From Silanimonas sp. (GTDB lineage Bacteria > Pseudomonadota > Gammaproteobacteria > Xanthomonadales > Xanthomonadaceae), in the NCBI RefSeq assembly GCF_027530345.1, contig NZ_JAPZQK010000003.1:1-64000 (forward strand): 64,000 bases of DNA. Direction: 5' to 3'. Within the stretch, counting starts at the first letter, position 1; each line of letters begins with the position of its first letter. A model generated the notes under the pieces. It did not search any database, was not told the DNA's origin, and saw nothing but the letters and a program-made list of their open reading frames with translations. Positions 1 through 13,500 of this stretch are shown here, piece after piece. The translations under genes were made by a program, and so were the position numbers.

Positions 1-141
1 CGGCTGAAGGGTTGGATCGCCCGATTCCATGGCGTGGCGACGTCCTATCTGCCGAACTATCTGGGCTGGTTCCGCGCCTTGGAGCGGAACGCCCAAACCG
101 GCGCAGGAGCCGCATCATTGCTCAGGTTGGCCATGGCGTGA
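1..141 (+). mobile_element. C-terminal end of an IS transposase (probably IS1595/ISXO2-like), cut by the window edge
   Basis: The first 46 codons are open from base 1 and end at TGA 139-141. The peptide contains FHGVATSYLPNYLGWFRALE, a C-terminal signature I associate with IS1595-type DDE transposases. Only this tail is in the window, so whether the element is intact cannot be judged. I could not identify a terminal inverted repeat in the 70 bp that follow. The next gene starts 72 bp downstream, so the insertion lies directly upstream of it and may affect its promoter. The family assignment is from memory of the motif. Confidence 0.6.
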
Positions 142-213
142 CCGAATCAACCACAATCAACGCGAACAGCGCCTTTTATTTTCCGATCCCGGCGGCTTGT
201 GGCATAAGGCCGC

Positions 214-1563
214 ATGACCGCGATCGACGCTCCCTACGACCTCGCCGTGATCGGCGGCGGCCCGGCGGCCGTCGCGACCGTGCTGGCGGCCCAAGCGCTG
301 CAGCCGCAGTGGCGCATGCTCTGGTGTCGCGGGCCCGAGCATTCCGCTCGCGGCTATCTGCCGGCGTATGGCGGCAACAGCCTGCTGCATCGACTGAACG
401 TGCCGGTCGAGCGCATGGGGCTCGACGCCGAAGCGCCGGTCGATTTCTTCGACTGGCTGCGCCGCGAACACCCGGAGCGCGACGTCTTGCCCGGGCAGTT
501 CGTGCCGCGCCGCTGGTTCGGTGAGTACCTCGCGGCTCGCGTGCAGGCGTCCGATTCCGCGAGCTGCTTCGGCGCCGTGCGTGCGCTTCGGAAGCATGAC
601 GACATGTGGCGCATCGATTTGGGCGACGGTGGATCCGAGGGACAACGCGCGTCCGCGCCGACGGCCCGTCGCGTCGCGCTCTGCCTCGGCATGCCCGCAG
701 GGCTGCCCATGCCGCATGCGCCGCGGCATTGGGTCGCTGACTCGTGGGCGTGGTGGCGCGCGCTGCCGGCCAACGGCGTGCCGCTCCGAGATAACGACAC
801 GGTGCTCGTCGTGGGCAGTGGCCTCACCGCCGTCGACATGGTGCTCGGCCTGCGGGAGCGCGGCTTCCGTGGGCGGATCCGCGCCGTCTCACCGGGGGGG
901 CGCTGGTCGCAGGCGCATGCCCCGGCCGCGCCGCTGGCGCCCGACGTGCGCGAAGCCCTCGACGAGGCGCTCGACGAAGCGATCACCGCGCGCGACGTGC
1001 TGGGCGTACTCCGTCACTTCGCGAGCAGGCACCCGTGGCGCGCCGTCATCGACGCCTTGCGTGCCGACACCAATGCGCGCTGGGCGGGCCTTGCGCCGGA
1101 CGAGCAGCGGCGCGTGCTGCGCCACGTCTTCGGAACCTGGAACCGCCATCGCCACCGGATGGCGCCCGACGTGTGCGCGGCGCTCGATGCCGACGCTGCC
1201 CTCTCGCTGGAGCCCGGCCGCATCCGCGTCGATGCCGAAGGCCGCATCATCAAGCGCGATCGCTTCGGCGAAACCGTCCTAGATGTTGCGCTCGCGTTGG
1301 ACTGCCGCGGCCCGGGCTTCCGCGCCGCGCTGGCTGGCGATTCGCTGTTGGCGCGACTCGTGCGCGACGGCGTGCTCGAAGCGCACCCGCTCGGCACCGG
1401 CGTGCGTACGCCCGCCGACCCGAGCCTTACCGTCATCGGCGCCGCGCGTTTCGGCGAGCGATTCGAGACCAGCGCCGTGCCGGAACTGCGCCAGCAGGCG
1501 GTGGAGGCCTTGAGGTTCTTCGGGTCAGGGCCGAGAGCGATGTGCGGGGTGATTCCGGCCTAG
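214..1563 (+). CDS. FAD/NAD(P)-binding protein (pyridine nucleotide-disulfide oxidoreductase-like)
   Basis: A 449-residue protein with two dinucleotide-binding segments. The N-terminal one reads DLAVIGGGPAAVATV (residues about 9-23) and a second one, VLVVGSGLTAVDM, sits near residue 196. This is the layout of the FAD-NAD(P)-binding proteins typified by E. coli YdhS, which are probably cytoplasmic flavin oxidoreductases of unknown substrate. ATG 214 is the first start in frame after the transposase remnant and sits just before the flavin fold. The stop shares a CTAG with the stop of the convergent gene, so the two genes overlap by 4 bp with no room for a terminator. The exact reaction is unknown. 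Confidence 0.8.
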   Translation: MTAIDAPYDLAVIGGGPAAVATVLAAQALQPQWRMLWCRGPEHSARGYLPAYGGNSLLHRLNVPVERMGLDAEAPVDFFDWLRREHPERDVLPGQFVPRRWFGEYLAARVQASDSASCFGAVRALRKHDDMWRIDLGDGGSEGQRASAPTARRVALCLGMPAGLPMPHAPRHWVADSWAWWRALPANGVPLRDNDTVLVVGSGLTAVDMVLGLRERGFRGRIRAVSPGGRWSQAHAPAAPLAPDVREALDEALDEAITARDVLGVLRHFASRHPWRAVIDALRADTNARWAGLAPDEQRRVLRHVFGTWNRHRHRMAPDVCAALDADAALSLEPGRIRVDAEGRIIKRDRFGETVLDVALALDCRGPGFRAALAGDSLLARLVRDGVLEAHPLGTGVRTPADPSLTVIGAARFGERFETSAVPELRQQAVEALRFFGSGPRAMCGVIPA

Positions 1564-3539
1564 CGGCAGCCGAAGGGCGCGCCGAGACGATCCGTGGGGA
1601 GCGCCTGTCGCCAACCGCCGACGACGGGGCCGGTGAAGTCCACTGCCGCCCCGATGGTCGTCAGTCTCGGAGTCCCGCCGACCGTGCTGAACTCACGCGA
1701 GAGCCAACCGACCGCTCGACTGGTGGTTGGCGTCGCGTCGCAACTTGGGCAGAAGCCGGCGACCTGCAAGGCAACGATGCTTCGCGCCACGGACGTGAAT
1801 CTGTCCTGCGCGGTAATCCAGCGAGGAAGGCCCTCCCCGTCGTAGAGGTAGGCCAAGTGGAATTCCTGATCCCTGATCATCTGGACGCTGTAGCCGAATC
1901 CCGAGCGAAGCGGTGAGTACCATTGGCCGTTCACATCCAACGCGACGCCATTCAAGGATTGAGCGCAGCCCGTCGGGCCGAGGGGCACCATGGGTTCGGA
2001 ACCACCGATGCCATCCAGCGTCCAAGTCATTTCCAGCGTTTCACCGCCCGTGGACGAAAGCTGGACATGGCCCGCGTCGGCAAAGTGCGAGCGCTCGCCA
2101 TCCCAGGCGACGCGCCACAAGGGCGCGCTCCAGAGCGTGTCCCGCGTTGATGCCAGCGGCCTCCTCGCCTGCGCGTAATACCAGGTGGGCAGGTCATCGT
2201 CATCGTAGGCGTACCAGATCAGGACCCAGTCTCCACCGGCGGGAGACAGCGAGAACCCGTGCCCTGGGCGGTGGGGGTTGAAGTAGTGGCCGAAGCGGGG
2301 CGTGTTGCCGCGCGCCGCGCTGCCAAAGGACACGTTCACGTCCAGGTGCATCGCCAACGCCGAAACAGGACGCACGTACCAGACGCCCGGCGCCAGTGTT
2401 CCGGCTGGAATCGTGCGTCGTTCGCGACTTCTTCCGGTGTTCGAGGCGGGCTCGTCATCGATCACCACGTCGGGGCTCGCATCGTGGCGGATTCCGTTGA
2501 TTGCGGCATGCGCGGGGTCGCGGCGTCCTCGGTAAAGCTCGACTCGCAAATCTGCGGGAGGCCGCGGTGAGGCCGCGCTGAACAGCGTTCCCGCCACATC
2601 GATCGTGACCGCTGCGCCGTTGTCCGGAATGATGATCGGTACCCCGTTCAAGAACCGCCTGGCGCCGTACGTGCCGGCCAACGAGAACTGCGTGTCGGTC
2701 GCGGTCATCCTCGGCGAGAGCGGGGCAAAGGAACGGCCGGCGTGCCCGAATGTCTTGAGCATGAAGCCGCGGATGGGGCGGGCGCCGTCACGCACCTCGA
2801 CGACGTGCGCTATCCGCGAATCCGGCCCCCACATCCGGTCATCCCACGCGAACCTCAACCGCGATGTCCCGGAGGGCGAGACCTTGGGCGTCACCTGAAG
2901 CGTCCGCGTGGTGATGTCGGTGATGCCGAGGACGGCATCGATGTAGACGCGGGTTCGCCTCCTGGTCGACGGCGCGACGATCAGGTCGATCGTGTCGCGC
3001 GAGGTGCTTTCGCGGGTGGTCGAGCCCGTCAGCTCGCTGACGCGGAACACGTGGTTGCATCCGCCTGTTGCGGTCGTCGTGCTCCAGTTCGTTGGGCATT
3101 CGAGGCGCCCCGCCGCATTCCTCAATTGGAGGGACAGCGGGAGCCCGTCATCCGCCGTGGCGACAACCGACAGGCGCAGGAACTCTTCGGGCCGCATTCC
3201 CGTGGGCAGTCTCACGAGGCCCCACAGCGCCTCCGTGCTTCCGTCGGCGCGCAGTTCTGCCTCGCCCGCGTATGCGGAAACATGCCCCGTTGCCACGACC
3301 TGGGCTCGCAAGTCATTCGTCGGCGGGAGGCCCCTGAGAACATAGTCCGCGTACCCTTGGTCATCACCGCTATAGGTTCCCAGCGGGCCATCCAGGACAA
3401 CAGGCGTTGCCGCCCAGGCCTCGAGCGAAGCGATATCGGCGACGAGCATCAGGAACAGGGCCGCGCGGCAGGCGCGGCGAACGGGGGGGGCAAGCACGGG
3501 GGGAGTTCCGTCTCTAGGGCTGCGCCATTTTACAGCCAC
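1560..3539 (-). CDS. Large secreted protein of unknown function with C-terminal G-x-G/W-Y repeats
   Basis: About 659 residues starting at GTG 3539. The first 43 residues have an Arg-rich start and a hydrophobic core ending in AWA before ATP, a likely signal peptide, so the product is exported. I do not recognise the middle. The C-terminal 260 residues hold two copies of a module with the pattern W/YF-x-P-x-x-SG/HG-x-G...YD-x-x-G-x-P-x-W (for example GHYFNPHRPGHGF and GQWYSPLRSGFGYSVQ followed by LYDGEGLPRW). The protease at 44754-46502 ends in the same module. Runs of eight and six C (G8 at 3483-3490 and G6 at 3498-3503 on the plus strand) fall in the signal-peptide codons, so the start and the N-terminus are less certain than the rest. 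Confidence 0.7.
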   Translation of the reverse strand: MAVKWRSPRDGTPPVLAPPVRRACRAALFLMLVADIASLEAWAATPVVLDGPLGTYSGDDQGYADYVLRGLPPTNDLRAQVVATGHVSAYAGEAELRADGSTEALWGLVRLPTGMRPEEFLRLSVVATADDGLPLSLQLRNAAGRLECPTNWSTTTATGGCNHVFRVSELTGSTTRESTSRDTIDLIVAPSTRRRTRVYIDAVLGITDITTRTLQVTPKVSPSGTSRLRFAWDDRMWGPDSRIAHVVEVRDGARPIRGFMLKTFGHAGRSFAPLSPRMTATDTQFSLAGTYGARRFLNGVPIIIPDNGAAVTIDVAGTLFSAASPRPPADLRVELYRGRRDPAHAAINGIRHDASPDVVIDDEPASNTGRSRERRTIPAGTLAPGVWYVRPVSALAMHLDVNVSFGSAARGNTPRFGHYFNPHRPGHGFSLSPAGGDWVLIWYAYDDDDLPTWYYAQARRPLASTRDTLWSAPLWRVAWDGERSHFADAGHVQLSSTGGETLEMTWTLDGIGGSEPMVPLGPTGCAQSLNGVALDVNGQWYSPLRSGFGYSVQMIRDQEFHLAYLYDGEGLPRWITAQDRFTSVARSIVALQVAGFCPSCDATPTTSRAVGWLSREFSTVGGTPRLTTIGAAVDFTGPVVGGWRQALPTDRLGAPFGCR

Positions 3540-3566
3540 GCCCCCGGCACCGGGTGCGCCTCCCGC

Positions 3567-3701
3567 CTAGCCTCGCCAGCTGCCCGCTTCGCGCTCGTTC
3601 CCGCACTCGAAGTGCACGCGTTGCGAGCGCAGGATCAAGCGCTTTACTGGCAGGACGGCGAGCGCCATCAGGGCGCTGCCCGCAAGCATCCTTGCGGTCA
3701 T
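3567..3701 (-). CDS. Possible 44-residue small protein downstream of hemF
   Basis: ATG 3701 opens a 44-codon frame ending at TAG 3567-3569, 39 bp beyond the hemF stop on the same strand. The N-terminus (MTARMLAGSALMALAVLP) is hydrophobic and could be a membrane anchor or signal peptide. The rest is polar with one Cys. It would be co-transcribed with hemF. The Shine-Dalgarno is poor. Its only support is position and a plausible N-terminus; it may be chance. Confidence 0.25.
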   Translation of the reverse strand: MTARMLAGSALMALAVLPVKRLILRSQRVHFECGNEREAGSWRG

Positions 3702-3740
3702 GGGGGATTCCTGGGTGGGGCGCGAAAGCTTATCGCGAAG

Positions 3741-5691
<1,951 letters not shown>

Positions 5692-5695
<4 letters not shown>

Positions 5696-6039
5696 CGGGG
5701 AAGGCACCGCCGCTCGAGGCGCTGCTCGCCCCAGGCGGCAACGGGCACGAGAAGCGCGACCAGTGCCGCACCGTCGGTGGTGATCAGGTAAAGCGTTCCC
5801 GTGCCGCCCTCGTCGGACGCCGCCGCGATGAGCCCATCGGACACCAGCGCGCGCAGCTGGGTGGATAGCACCTCGCGGGAGACACGACCCAGCGACGCCT
5901 TCAGCCCGCTGAAGCTCGCGGGCCCCTGGTCCAACGCGTAGAGGATCCGCGCCTTCCACTTGCCCCCGACGAGCGAGAGCACCTCCTCCAGAGGGCAGGG
6001 GTCCAGCGGCGGCCGCTTCTTCGTGTAGGGCTTTCGCAT
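5692..6039 (-). CDS. HxlR-family winged-helix transcriptional regulator
   Basis: A 115-residue protein with the HxlR layout: a Cys in CPLEEVLSLVGGKWKARILYAL, then a winged helix with FSGLKASLGRVSREVLSTQLRALVSDGLI. These dimeric regulators often sense electrophiles or redox state through the N-terminal Cys. I chose MRKPYTKK at 6039 over the upstream Met at 6078 because it begins at the conserved part. The likely divergent target is the HD-domain gene starting at 6121, and the two share an 81-bp region. The stop shares CTAG 5692-5695 with the convergent xanB2-like gene. Confidence 0.85.
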
Positions 6040-6120
6040 CGAGTCAGAACATTCTGTCGTCGCCCCGGGGGCATGCAATGTCTAGGATCGCCGCCTGCCC
6101 GCAGACCGGACAAGCCGCTC

Positions 6121-6684
6121 GTGACCCCCATCGCCATCATCACCGTTTCGCCGCTGGTCGAGACGCTGCTCGAACCTCACGCTGCGCTGATCGGCAGCGA
6201 CCTGCCCGGATACCGGAACCACATCCTTCGGGTGCTGACCTACACCAATCACTTCCTCGGCGGGGACGAGGCGCACCGCACCACCATCGAAGCCGCCTTG
6301 GCCTTCCATGACATTGGGCTGTGGGTGGCCAAGGACCTTGCCTATCTGGCGCCCTCCGAGCATCTGGCGAGGCAGACGGTGCGCCAGCGGCAGCTCGCGG
6401 TGGATGTGGAGCTGATGGTCGCGTTGATCCACTGGCACCACAAGTTGACGCCCTACCGCGGGCCGAACGCGAGGGTGGTCAATGCGTTGCGCAAGGCGGA
6501 CTGGGTGGATGCAACCCAAGGGCGGCTGCGCAAGGGGCTGAGCGCCGAACACATCCGTTCGGTGGAGGCCGCGTTGCCTGACCTTGGCTTCCACGATGCG
6601 CTGATGCGCCTCGCCGGCGACCTGAGCGGTGGCCGGCGATGGCTTGGCTTGTTGAGGGTCTTGCGGGGCGTCTACCGGCCGTAA
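6121..6684 (+). CDS. HD-domain family protein (putative phosphohydrolase)
   Basis: A 187-residue protein starting at GTG 6121 (VTPIAIITVSP). The HD metal-binding pattern is visible as an early His in NHILRVLTYTNHF, the doublet in LAFHDIGLW, and later LIHWHHK, each suited to a divalent metal site. HD proteins usually hydrolyse phosphomono- or phosphodiesters, often of nucleotides. The substrate is unknown here. It lies divergent from the HxlR regulator, which may control it. The frame is open further upstream, but that sequence shows no family features. Confidence 0.72.
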   Translation: MTPIAIITVSPLVETLLEPHAALIGSDLPGYRNHILRVLTYTNHFLGGDEAHRTTIEAALAFHDIGLWVAKDLAYLAPSEHLARQTVRQRQLAVDVELMVALIHWHHKLTPYRGPNARVVNALRKADWVDATQGRLRKGLSAEHIRSVEAALPDLGFHDALMRLAGDLSGGRRWLGLLRVLRGVYRP

Positions 6685-6698
6685 CGCGCCCCGTTGTT

Positions 6699-7756
<1,058 letters not shown>

Positions 7757-7760
<4 letters not shown>

Positions 7761-10141
7761 GGCTTCAGGGTCTCGTCCATCAATTCAAGGATGCGGCGGT
7801 ACTGGTCGTACCAGCTTTCCGGCTGCACGTAGCTGTGGCGCTCGAGCGGATAGCTGGCCAGCTCCCAGCCCGGCTTCTTCAGTTCGATCAGGCGCTGCGC
7901 GAGGCGCACCGAATCCTGGAAGAACACGTTGTCGTCGATCATGCCGTGGGCGATCAGCAGGCGGCCCTGCAGGGCTTCCGCGTGCTCGATCGGCGAGCTG
8001 TCGATGTAGACCTGCGGGCCCAGCTCCGGGGTGTCGAGGATGTTGCTGGTGTACTCGTGGTTGTAGTGGCGCCAGTCGGTGACCGGGCGCAGCGCTGCGC
8101 CGGCCTGGAACACGCCGGGCGCCTTGAACATCGCCATCAGGCTCATGAAGCCGCCGTAGCTGCCCCCGTAGATGCCCACCCGGGCGCGATCCGCCTGGTG
8201 GTTCGCGACGAGGTAGTCGATGCCGTCCTTGTAGTCCTGCAGCTCCGGCGTGCCCATCTGGCGGTAGATCGCCGTGCGCCAGTCGCGGCCGTAGCCTTCC
8301 GAGGCACGGAAATCGAGGTCGAGGACGATGTAGCCGCGGTCGGTGAGCAGCTGGTGGAACATCTGCTCGCGGAAGTACACCGGATAGCGGGCGAAGACGT
8401 TCTGCAGGTAGCCGGCGCCGTGCACGAACATCACCACCGGATACTGCTTGCCGGGCTCCATCGTGGTGGGCGTGTAGAGCTTGCCCCAGATGCTGCCGGC
8501 GCCATCGCTGCTCGGCACCTGCACGAAGCGCGGCGCGCGCCACGGCATGGCCTGGAAGGCCGCCGTGCGCGTGTCGGTGAGCTTGCGCACGTCGCCGCCA
8601 TCGATGCTGACCACGGCGGCCTGCGGCGGCGTGAACGAGGCCGACCAGCGCAGCGCGATCTTCGATCCGTCGGGCGACAGGGCGAAGTCCTCCACGCCAT
8701 CGAGCGACGTGAGCTCGCGCACTTCGCCGCCGGCCACCGGCACGCGGCACAGTTCGTAGTCACCCGGCCATTCGCGGTTGCAGACGAAGACGAAGCTGGC
8801 GGCGTCGGCCGTGAGGACGGGCGACGAGGCTTCCCAGCGGCCGCTGGTGAGCGCCTTCGCGCGGCGACCGTCCTGCACGTAGAGGTGGGAGTAGCCGGAT
8901 TCCTCCGAGAGCCACCACGCGCGGCCATCGGGCAGCACGCCGAAGTCGTTGAAGTTCCAGTTGATCCAGGCCGTATCGGTGAGGCGATGCACGGTCGAGA
9001 GCGCGGCGGTGTCGCGGTCGATGCGGACGATCCAGCGATCCTTGTTGTCGACGCTGCGCAGCATGGCCAGCGGCGCGCCGTCCGGGGCGAAACGCGCGTC
9101 CATCAGGCGCACGGCGCGCAGGCCCTCGAGCGCGGGCTGCTCGTGTTCCTTCTTCAGCGCGGCGAGCGGGTCGACGTCGATGCCGGGCAGGGCCTTGAGG
9201 TCGAGGTCGGTGACCGTGCCGTCGGCGAGGTCGACGAGCTTGAACGTCTGCGCGATGGGGGCGTTCCGACCCACGCGCGTGCGCACGTCCTCGGCGTCCT
9301 CGAAGCCATCCTCGTTGACGTAGCGCGGCATCTTGCCGCCGCGCCCGGCATCGGCGCCCTTCGGCTCCAGCGCCACCAGCAGGTGGCGGCCATCGGTGGA
9401 GAGGCTGCTCGCGGCGATGGTCACGTCGTCGCCGAAAAAGACGGGTGCGGCCACGCGTGTTCGGTCGCCGTCGCGCTGCGCCTTGGCCTCCGCGGCCAGG
9501 GCATCGCGGTCGGCGCGTTGGCGGGCGAGGGTGTCGATCAGTCGCAGTTCGGCATCGCGCAGCACGTCGGGCTTCGGCGCCGCCTGGGGATCCTTCTCGG
9601 CCTTCAGCACGGCGACGGTGCGCTCGCGCTGCGCGGCGAAATCGTAGGCGCGCCATTCGTCGCCGACGCGGTAGAACACCGCGTTGCCGTCGGCGGCGAA
9701 ACGCAGGTCGGCTTCGTCGGCGGCGCTCTGCGTGAGCTGCTGGCGCTGGCCGGTGGCGAGCGTCACCACGAAGACATCGCCGTTGCGCAGCGTCGCCATG
9801 CGCGTGCGGCGGGCGTCGAAGACCGGGGCAGCGGCGTCGGCTTCCGCGGCATCGGCCGGTGCCAGCTTCACCGCGTCGCCGCCGGCCGCAGGCTGGCGGA
9901 ACACGTCGCGCACCGGCGAGCCGGCGCGCTTCAGCGTGTAGGCCACGTGCTGCGAATCGGCGCTCCACCACAGCTGCTCCACCGGCGGGCCGATCCAGTC
10001 CGGATGCGACATCGCGAGGTCCAGCGTCAGCGGGGCGGGCGTGGGCTCGGCATGGGCGGGCAGGGCGACGGCCAGCGTCGACGCAAGCAGGGCAAGGCCG
10101 CGCATCGGGCGGGGCAGGGGCTTCGGCACGAGGCTCTCCAT
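7757..10141 (-). CDS. S9 family peptidase (dipeptidyl-peptidase IV / acylaminoacyl-peptidase type), secreted
   Basis: A 794-residue protein from ATG 10141. It has a Sec signal peptide ending near ALPAHA, a central WD/PD40-like beta-propeller (about residues 40-500) and a C-terminal alpha/beta hydrolase. The catalytic triad is visible: Ser in GIYGGSYGGF (about residue 659), Asp in HGMIDDNVFF (about 734) and His in PLERHSYVQPESWYDQY (about 770). Such enzymes cleave short peptides, commonly after proline or from N-termini, in the periplasm. Upstream in-frame Met codons lack signal-peptide character. It is followed by the exchanger gene in a 2-gene operon. Confidence 0.92.
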
Positions 10142-10268
10142 CGGGAAACGAGGGCGCGAGCCTAGCAGGGCCCCGCGCGCAGGCTGCGCGACGGCGCGCT
10201 GGTCACTGTGGCCGCCAGCGGCCACAATCGCCGCATTCCCAAGATTTGGCGCATTGCGCCGCCGCTCA

Positions 10269-10523
10269 ATGCAGGCCTACGTCTACAAATCCCTCCGCAA
10301 AGCCGAGACCTTCGTCTACCTGCGCGAGCGCGACGCCTTCGGCCTGCTGCCCGAGGTGCTGCGCACCCAGCTCGGCGAACTGCGCTTCGTGCTCGACGTG
10401 GCGCTGACGCCGGAGCGCCAGCTGGCCCGCGAGGATGCCGCCGTGGTGCGTGCGAACCTCGCCGGGCAGGGCTTCCATATCCAATTCCCGCCGCCGCCCA
10501 CCGACGGGAGCGCGGATGACTGA
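10269..10523 (+). CDS. ycgL: YcgL-domain protein
   Basis: An 84-residue protein matching the YcgL family: MQAYVYKSLRKAETFVYLRER at the start, then FGLLPEVLRTQLGELRFVLDVAL and a short Pro-rich end. The biochemical role is not established. The chosen ATG 10269 fits the usual small size (E. coli about 108 residues); the frame is open further upstream but that part overlaps the leader of the divergent peptidase gene. Its stop (TGA 10521-10523) lies inside the start of the ankyrin gene, giving an 8-bp overlap, so the two are probably translationally coupled. Confidence 0.88.
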   Translation: MQAYVYKSLRKAETFVYLRERDAFGLLPEVLRTQLGELRFVLDVALTPERQLAREDAAVVRANLAGQGFHIQFPPPPTDGSADD

Positions 10524-13500
10524 TCCGCGGTCGACGCTGCAGCGCAGCCTCGCCCTTCCGCTGCTGCTCGTCGGCTTGGGGCTGGCCGTGTTGCCTGCGC
10601 TCTGGCCGGTCGGTGCGATGGCCGTGCTGGGGCCGTGGCTGGCCCAGCCCGCGTTGGCCCTCGGCATGGCCCTGCTGTCGCCCGCCCCGGAGTCCCCGGC
10701 GCTGCGCGTGTGGTGGCGCGACGCGATCACCTTGGCCGTCCTGTGGGGCGCCACGTTCGCCCTGCTGGGTCTCGGCTTCGCTTGGCCTTGGAGCAGCCTG
10801 CTCGAAACCGGCAGCCTTGCCGCCGCGCTGGGGCTGGGTGCGGTCGTGGGACTCGCGTGGACCGTGCTGTGGCGGCAATGGACCTTGTTCGCCATGGCCG
10901 CCCGCCAAGGCGGCGGCTTGGCCACACTCGCCGCCGCGGTGCCCGGGACCTGGTCGCTGCATCGGGGGCTGGCACTGGCCTTCGCGGTGCTCGCGGCCAC
11001 GGTCGGGGCGTGGCTGATGGTGTGGCCGCCGCCGCGCCTGCTGTCCATCTGGTGGCTGGCGGTGCCCTATGCCGTCGGCCTGCTGGCGGTGCACGCCGCC
11101 CTCCAGCGTTCGGGCCATGCGCCCGAAGCACCGCCGCTGCCGCCGGAGCCTGTCGCTCCTCGGGTGCTCGAAGCCGAGGAAGACGAGGAACCCGCTTCGC
11201 CGCCCGTCGGCGACGTCTATGCCCATGCCCGCGCCGGCCGCATCGATGCTGTGATCGAAGCGCTCGATGCGGGCGCCGACCCGGACGCCCTGCCGGAGCC
11301 CGGTGCGCCCGACCAGCGCAGCCTGCCGATGCTCGCGGCCCTGCTGCCCGACCTGCGCCTGCTGCGTGAGCTGATCGTCCGCGGCGCCGACCTCAACCAG
11401 GAGCACGCCGGGCTGACCCCGCTGCTCGCGGCGACGCGCGATTCCTGGCACGGCCGCATCGACGCCGTGACCATGCTGCTGGCCAACGGCGCCGACCCGC
11501 GACGCGCCGACCGCGACGGCAACACGCCCCTGCACCACGCCGCGCGCAGCACCGATCCGGCGATCGCGGCCCAGCTGCTCGATGCCGGTGCCGATCTGCA
11601 TGCCCTCAACGGCGAGGCGCAGCCGCCGCTCGCGCTGGCCCTGGCCTCGGGCAACTGGCGGGTCGCGCGCTTCCTTCTGGAACGTGGCGCCAAGCCGGAA
11701 TCCCCCGGTGCGCAGCCGAGCCTGCTCGCCGCCGCCGGTGGCGACGACGACGACCCCGCGGGCGTGCAGCTGCTGCTCAAGCACAAGGCGAAGGTCGATT
11801 CGCGCGACGCCCGCGGGCGCACCGCGCTGCTCGAAGCGCTGGCTGCCGGCCATGCGGCGATCGCGCAGGTGCTGATCGACGCCGGCGCCTCGGTGGATGC
11901 CGCCGACGACGAAGGGCGCACGGCCCTGCTGGAGGCCGCGCGTTCGCCGAACCCGGCGCTGTTGCCGCTGGTGCTCGCCCGCCATCCCAACCCGGCGGCC
12001 CGCGACGTCGGCGGGCGCAACGCGCTGGCCCTGGCCTGCGAGGCCGGCGTCGAGCCGGAGCGCCTCAAGGCCCTGCTGGCCCTCGGCATCGATCGCGAGG
12101 CGCGCGACGCGGCGGGCCGTCGGCCCGTCGACCACGCCGTCGGCGGCGGGCGCTGGGCGCTGGTGGCCGTGCTCGATCCCGACTATCCGCTGCCGGGCGA
12201 CCTCGACGAGGTGGCGCCGGGCACGGCGCTGAAGCCGGCCCGCGAGCGCCTCCGCGACGCGCTGCGGGCCCGCGATTTCCGCGCCGCGAAGGACGTACTC
12301 GGTGCCGAGGACGCGCCGGGCCGCGTAGCGCTCTCGATGCTGCTGCTGGAATTCGCCGATGCCGCCGGGATCGATGTCTTCGAATGGCTGCTCGAGCACG
12401 GCGCGCATTCTGACGATCGTGTGTCCGGCATGGACAGCGTGGGCCTGCTGCTTCTCGATCGCGGCCTCGATGCCGAACTCGGCCTGCGCGCGCTGCTGGC
12501 ACAGGGCCAGACCCCGCAGGGCGTGGGTGCGGTGGCGCGCTGGCTGGCCGCGAACCCGCGCGAACCGTCGCGCGCGGCTGCCATCGGCCTCGGGCTGCTC
12601 GAACGCGGCGTCGACCCCTTCGGCCCCGCACCGAACGGGGACAGCGCCATCGGCCTCGCCGCACAGTTGCCCTGCCTGCCCGTGCTCGACGCGCTGCTGC
12701 AGCGCGGCGTCGATCCGGCGCAGCGCGACGCGCGGGGCCACACGCCGCTCCATCTGGCCGTCGCCCGCGGCCACGAAGCCGTCATCAAGCGCCTCGTCCG
12801 CCACGGCGCGCCGGCCGATGCACGCGCTGCCGATGGCCAGACGCCGCGCGGCGCGGCCCTTGCCCGTGGCCGCCGCGACCTCGCCGAATGGCTGGACTGG
12901 GGCCCCTGGAAACTGCCGGGCCGCGCGCTGCAGCCGGGGGATCTCCCGGCCGCGGCGATGGCCGGTGATCTCGGCGCCGTCGTGCGCCTTGTGGCGCTCG
13001 GCCTCGCGGTCGACGGTGTCGACGCACAGGGCTGCACGGCCCTGCTGCGTGCCGCCGGTGGTGGCCATCTCGCCATCGTCGACCACCTTCTGGGCCTGCA
13101 TGCCCACACCGCCGTCGCGGCGCGCACCGGCGCCACGCCGCTGTCGGCGGCGATCAGCATGCGCCACGCCAACGTCGTCGATCGCCTGCTGGCGGCGGGC
13201 GCCGACCCCGAACAGGCCATGCCCGGCGGCGTCACGCCACTGATGCTGGCTTCCGCGCTGGGCCTCCCTGACCTCGTGTCGCGCCTGCTGCGCGCCGGTG
13301 CCGATGTCGCCGCGCGCGATGCACAAGGCCTGACGCCATTGCACTGCGCCGCGCTCTTCGCCTTCAACTCGCGCGAACGCGCCCGCGTGCTCGCGCTGTT
13401 CGACGCGCTGCTCCTGGCCGATGCCGACGCCGAAGCGACGAGCGCTTCCGAGCAGACCCCGACGCTGCTGCTGCTCGGCGCGCGCGCCGAGGCCGGCGCC

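Noticed and set aside
7835-10165. A 776-codon plus-strand frame opposite the S9 peptidase
   Set aside because: Shadow frame; the minus-strand frame has a signal peptide and a full Ser/Asp/His triad.
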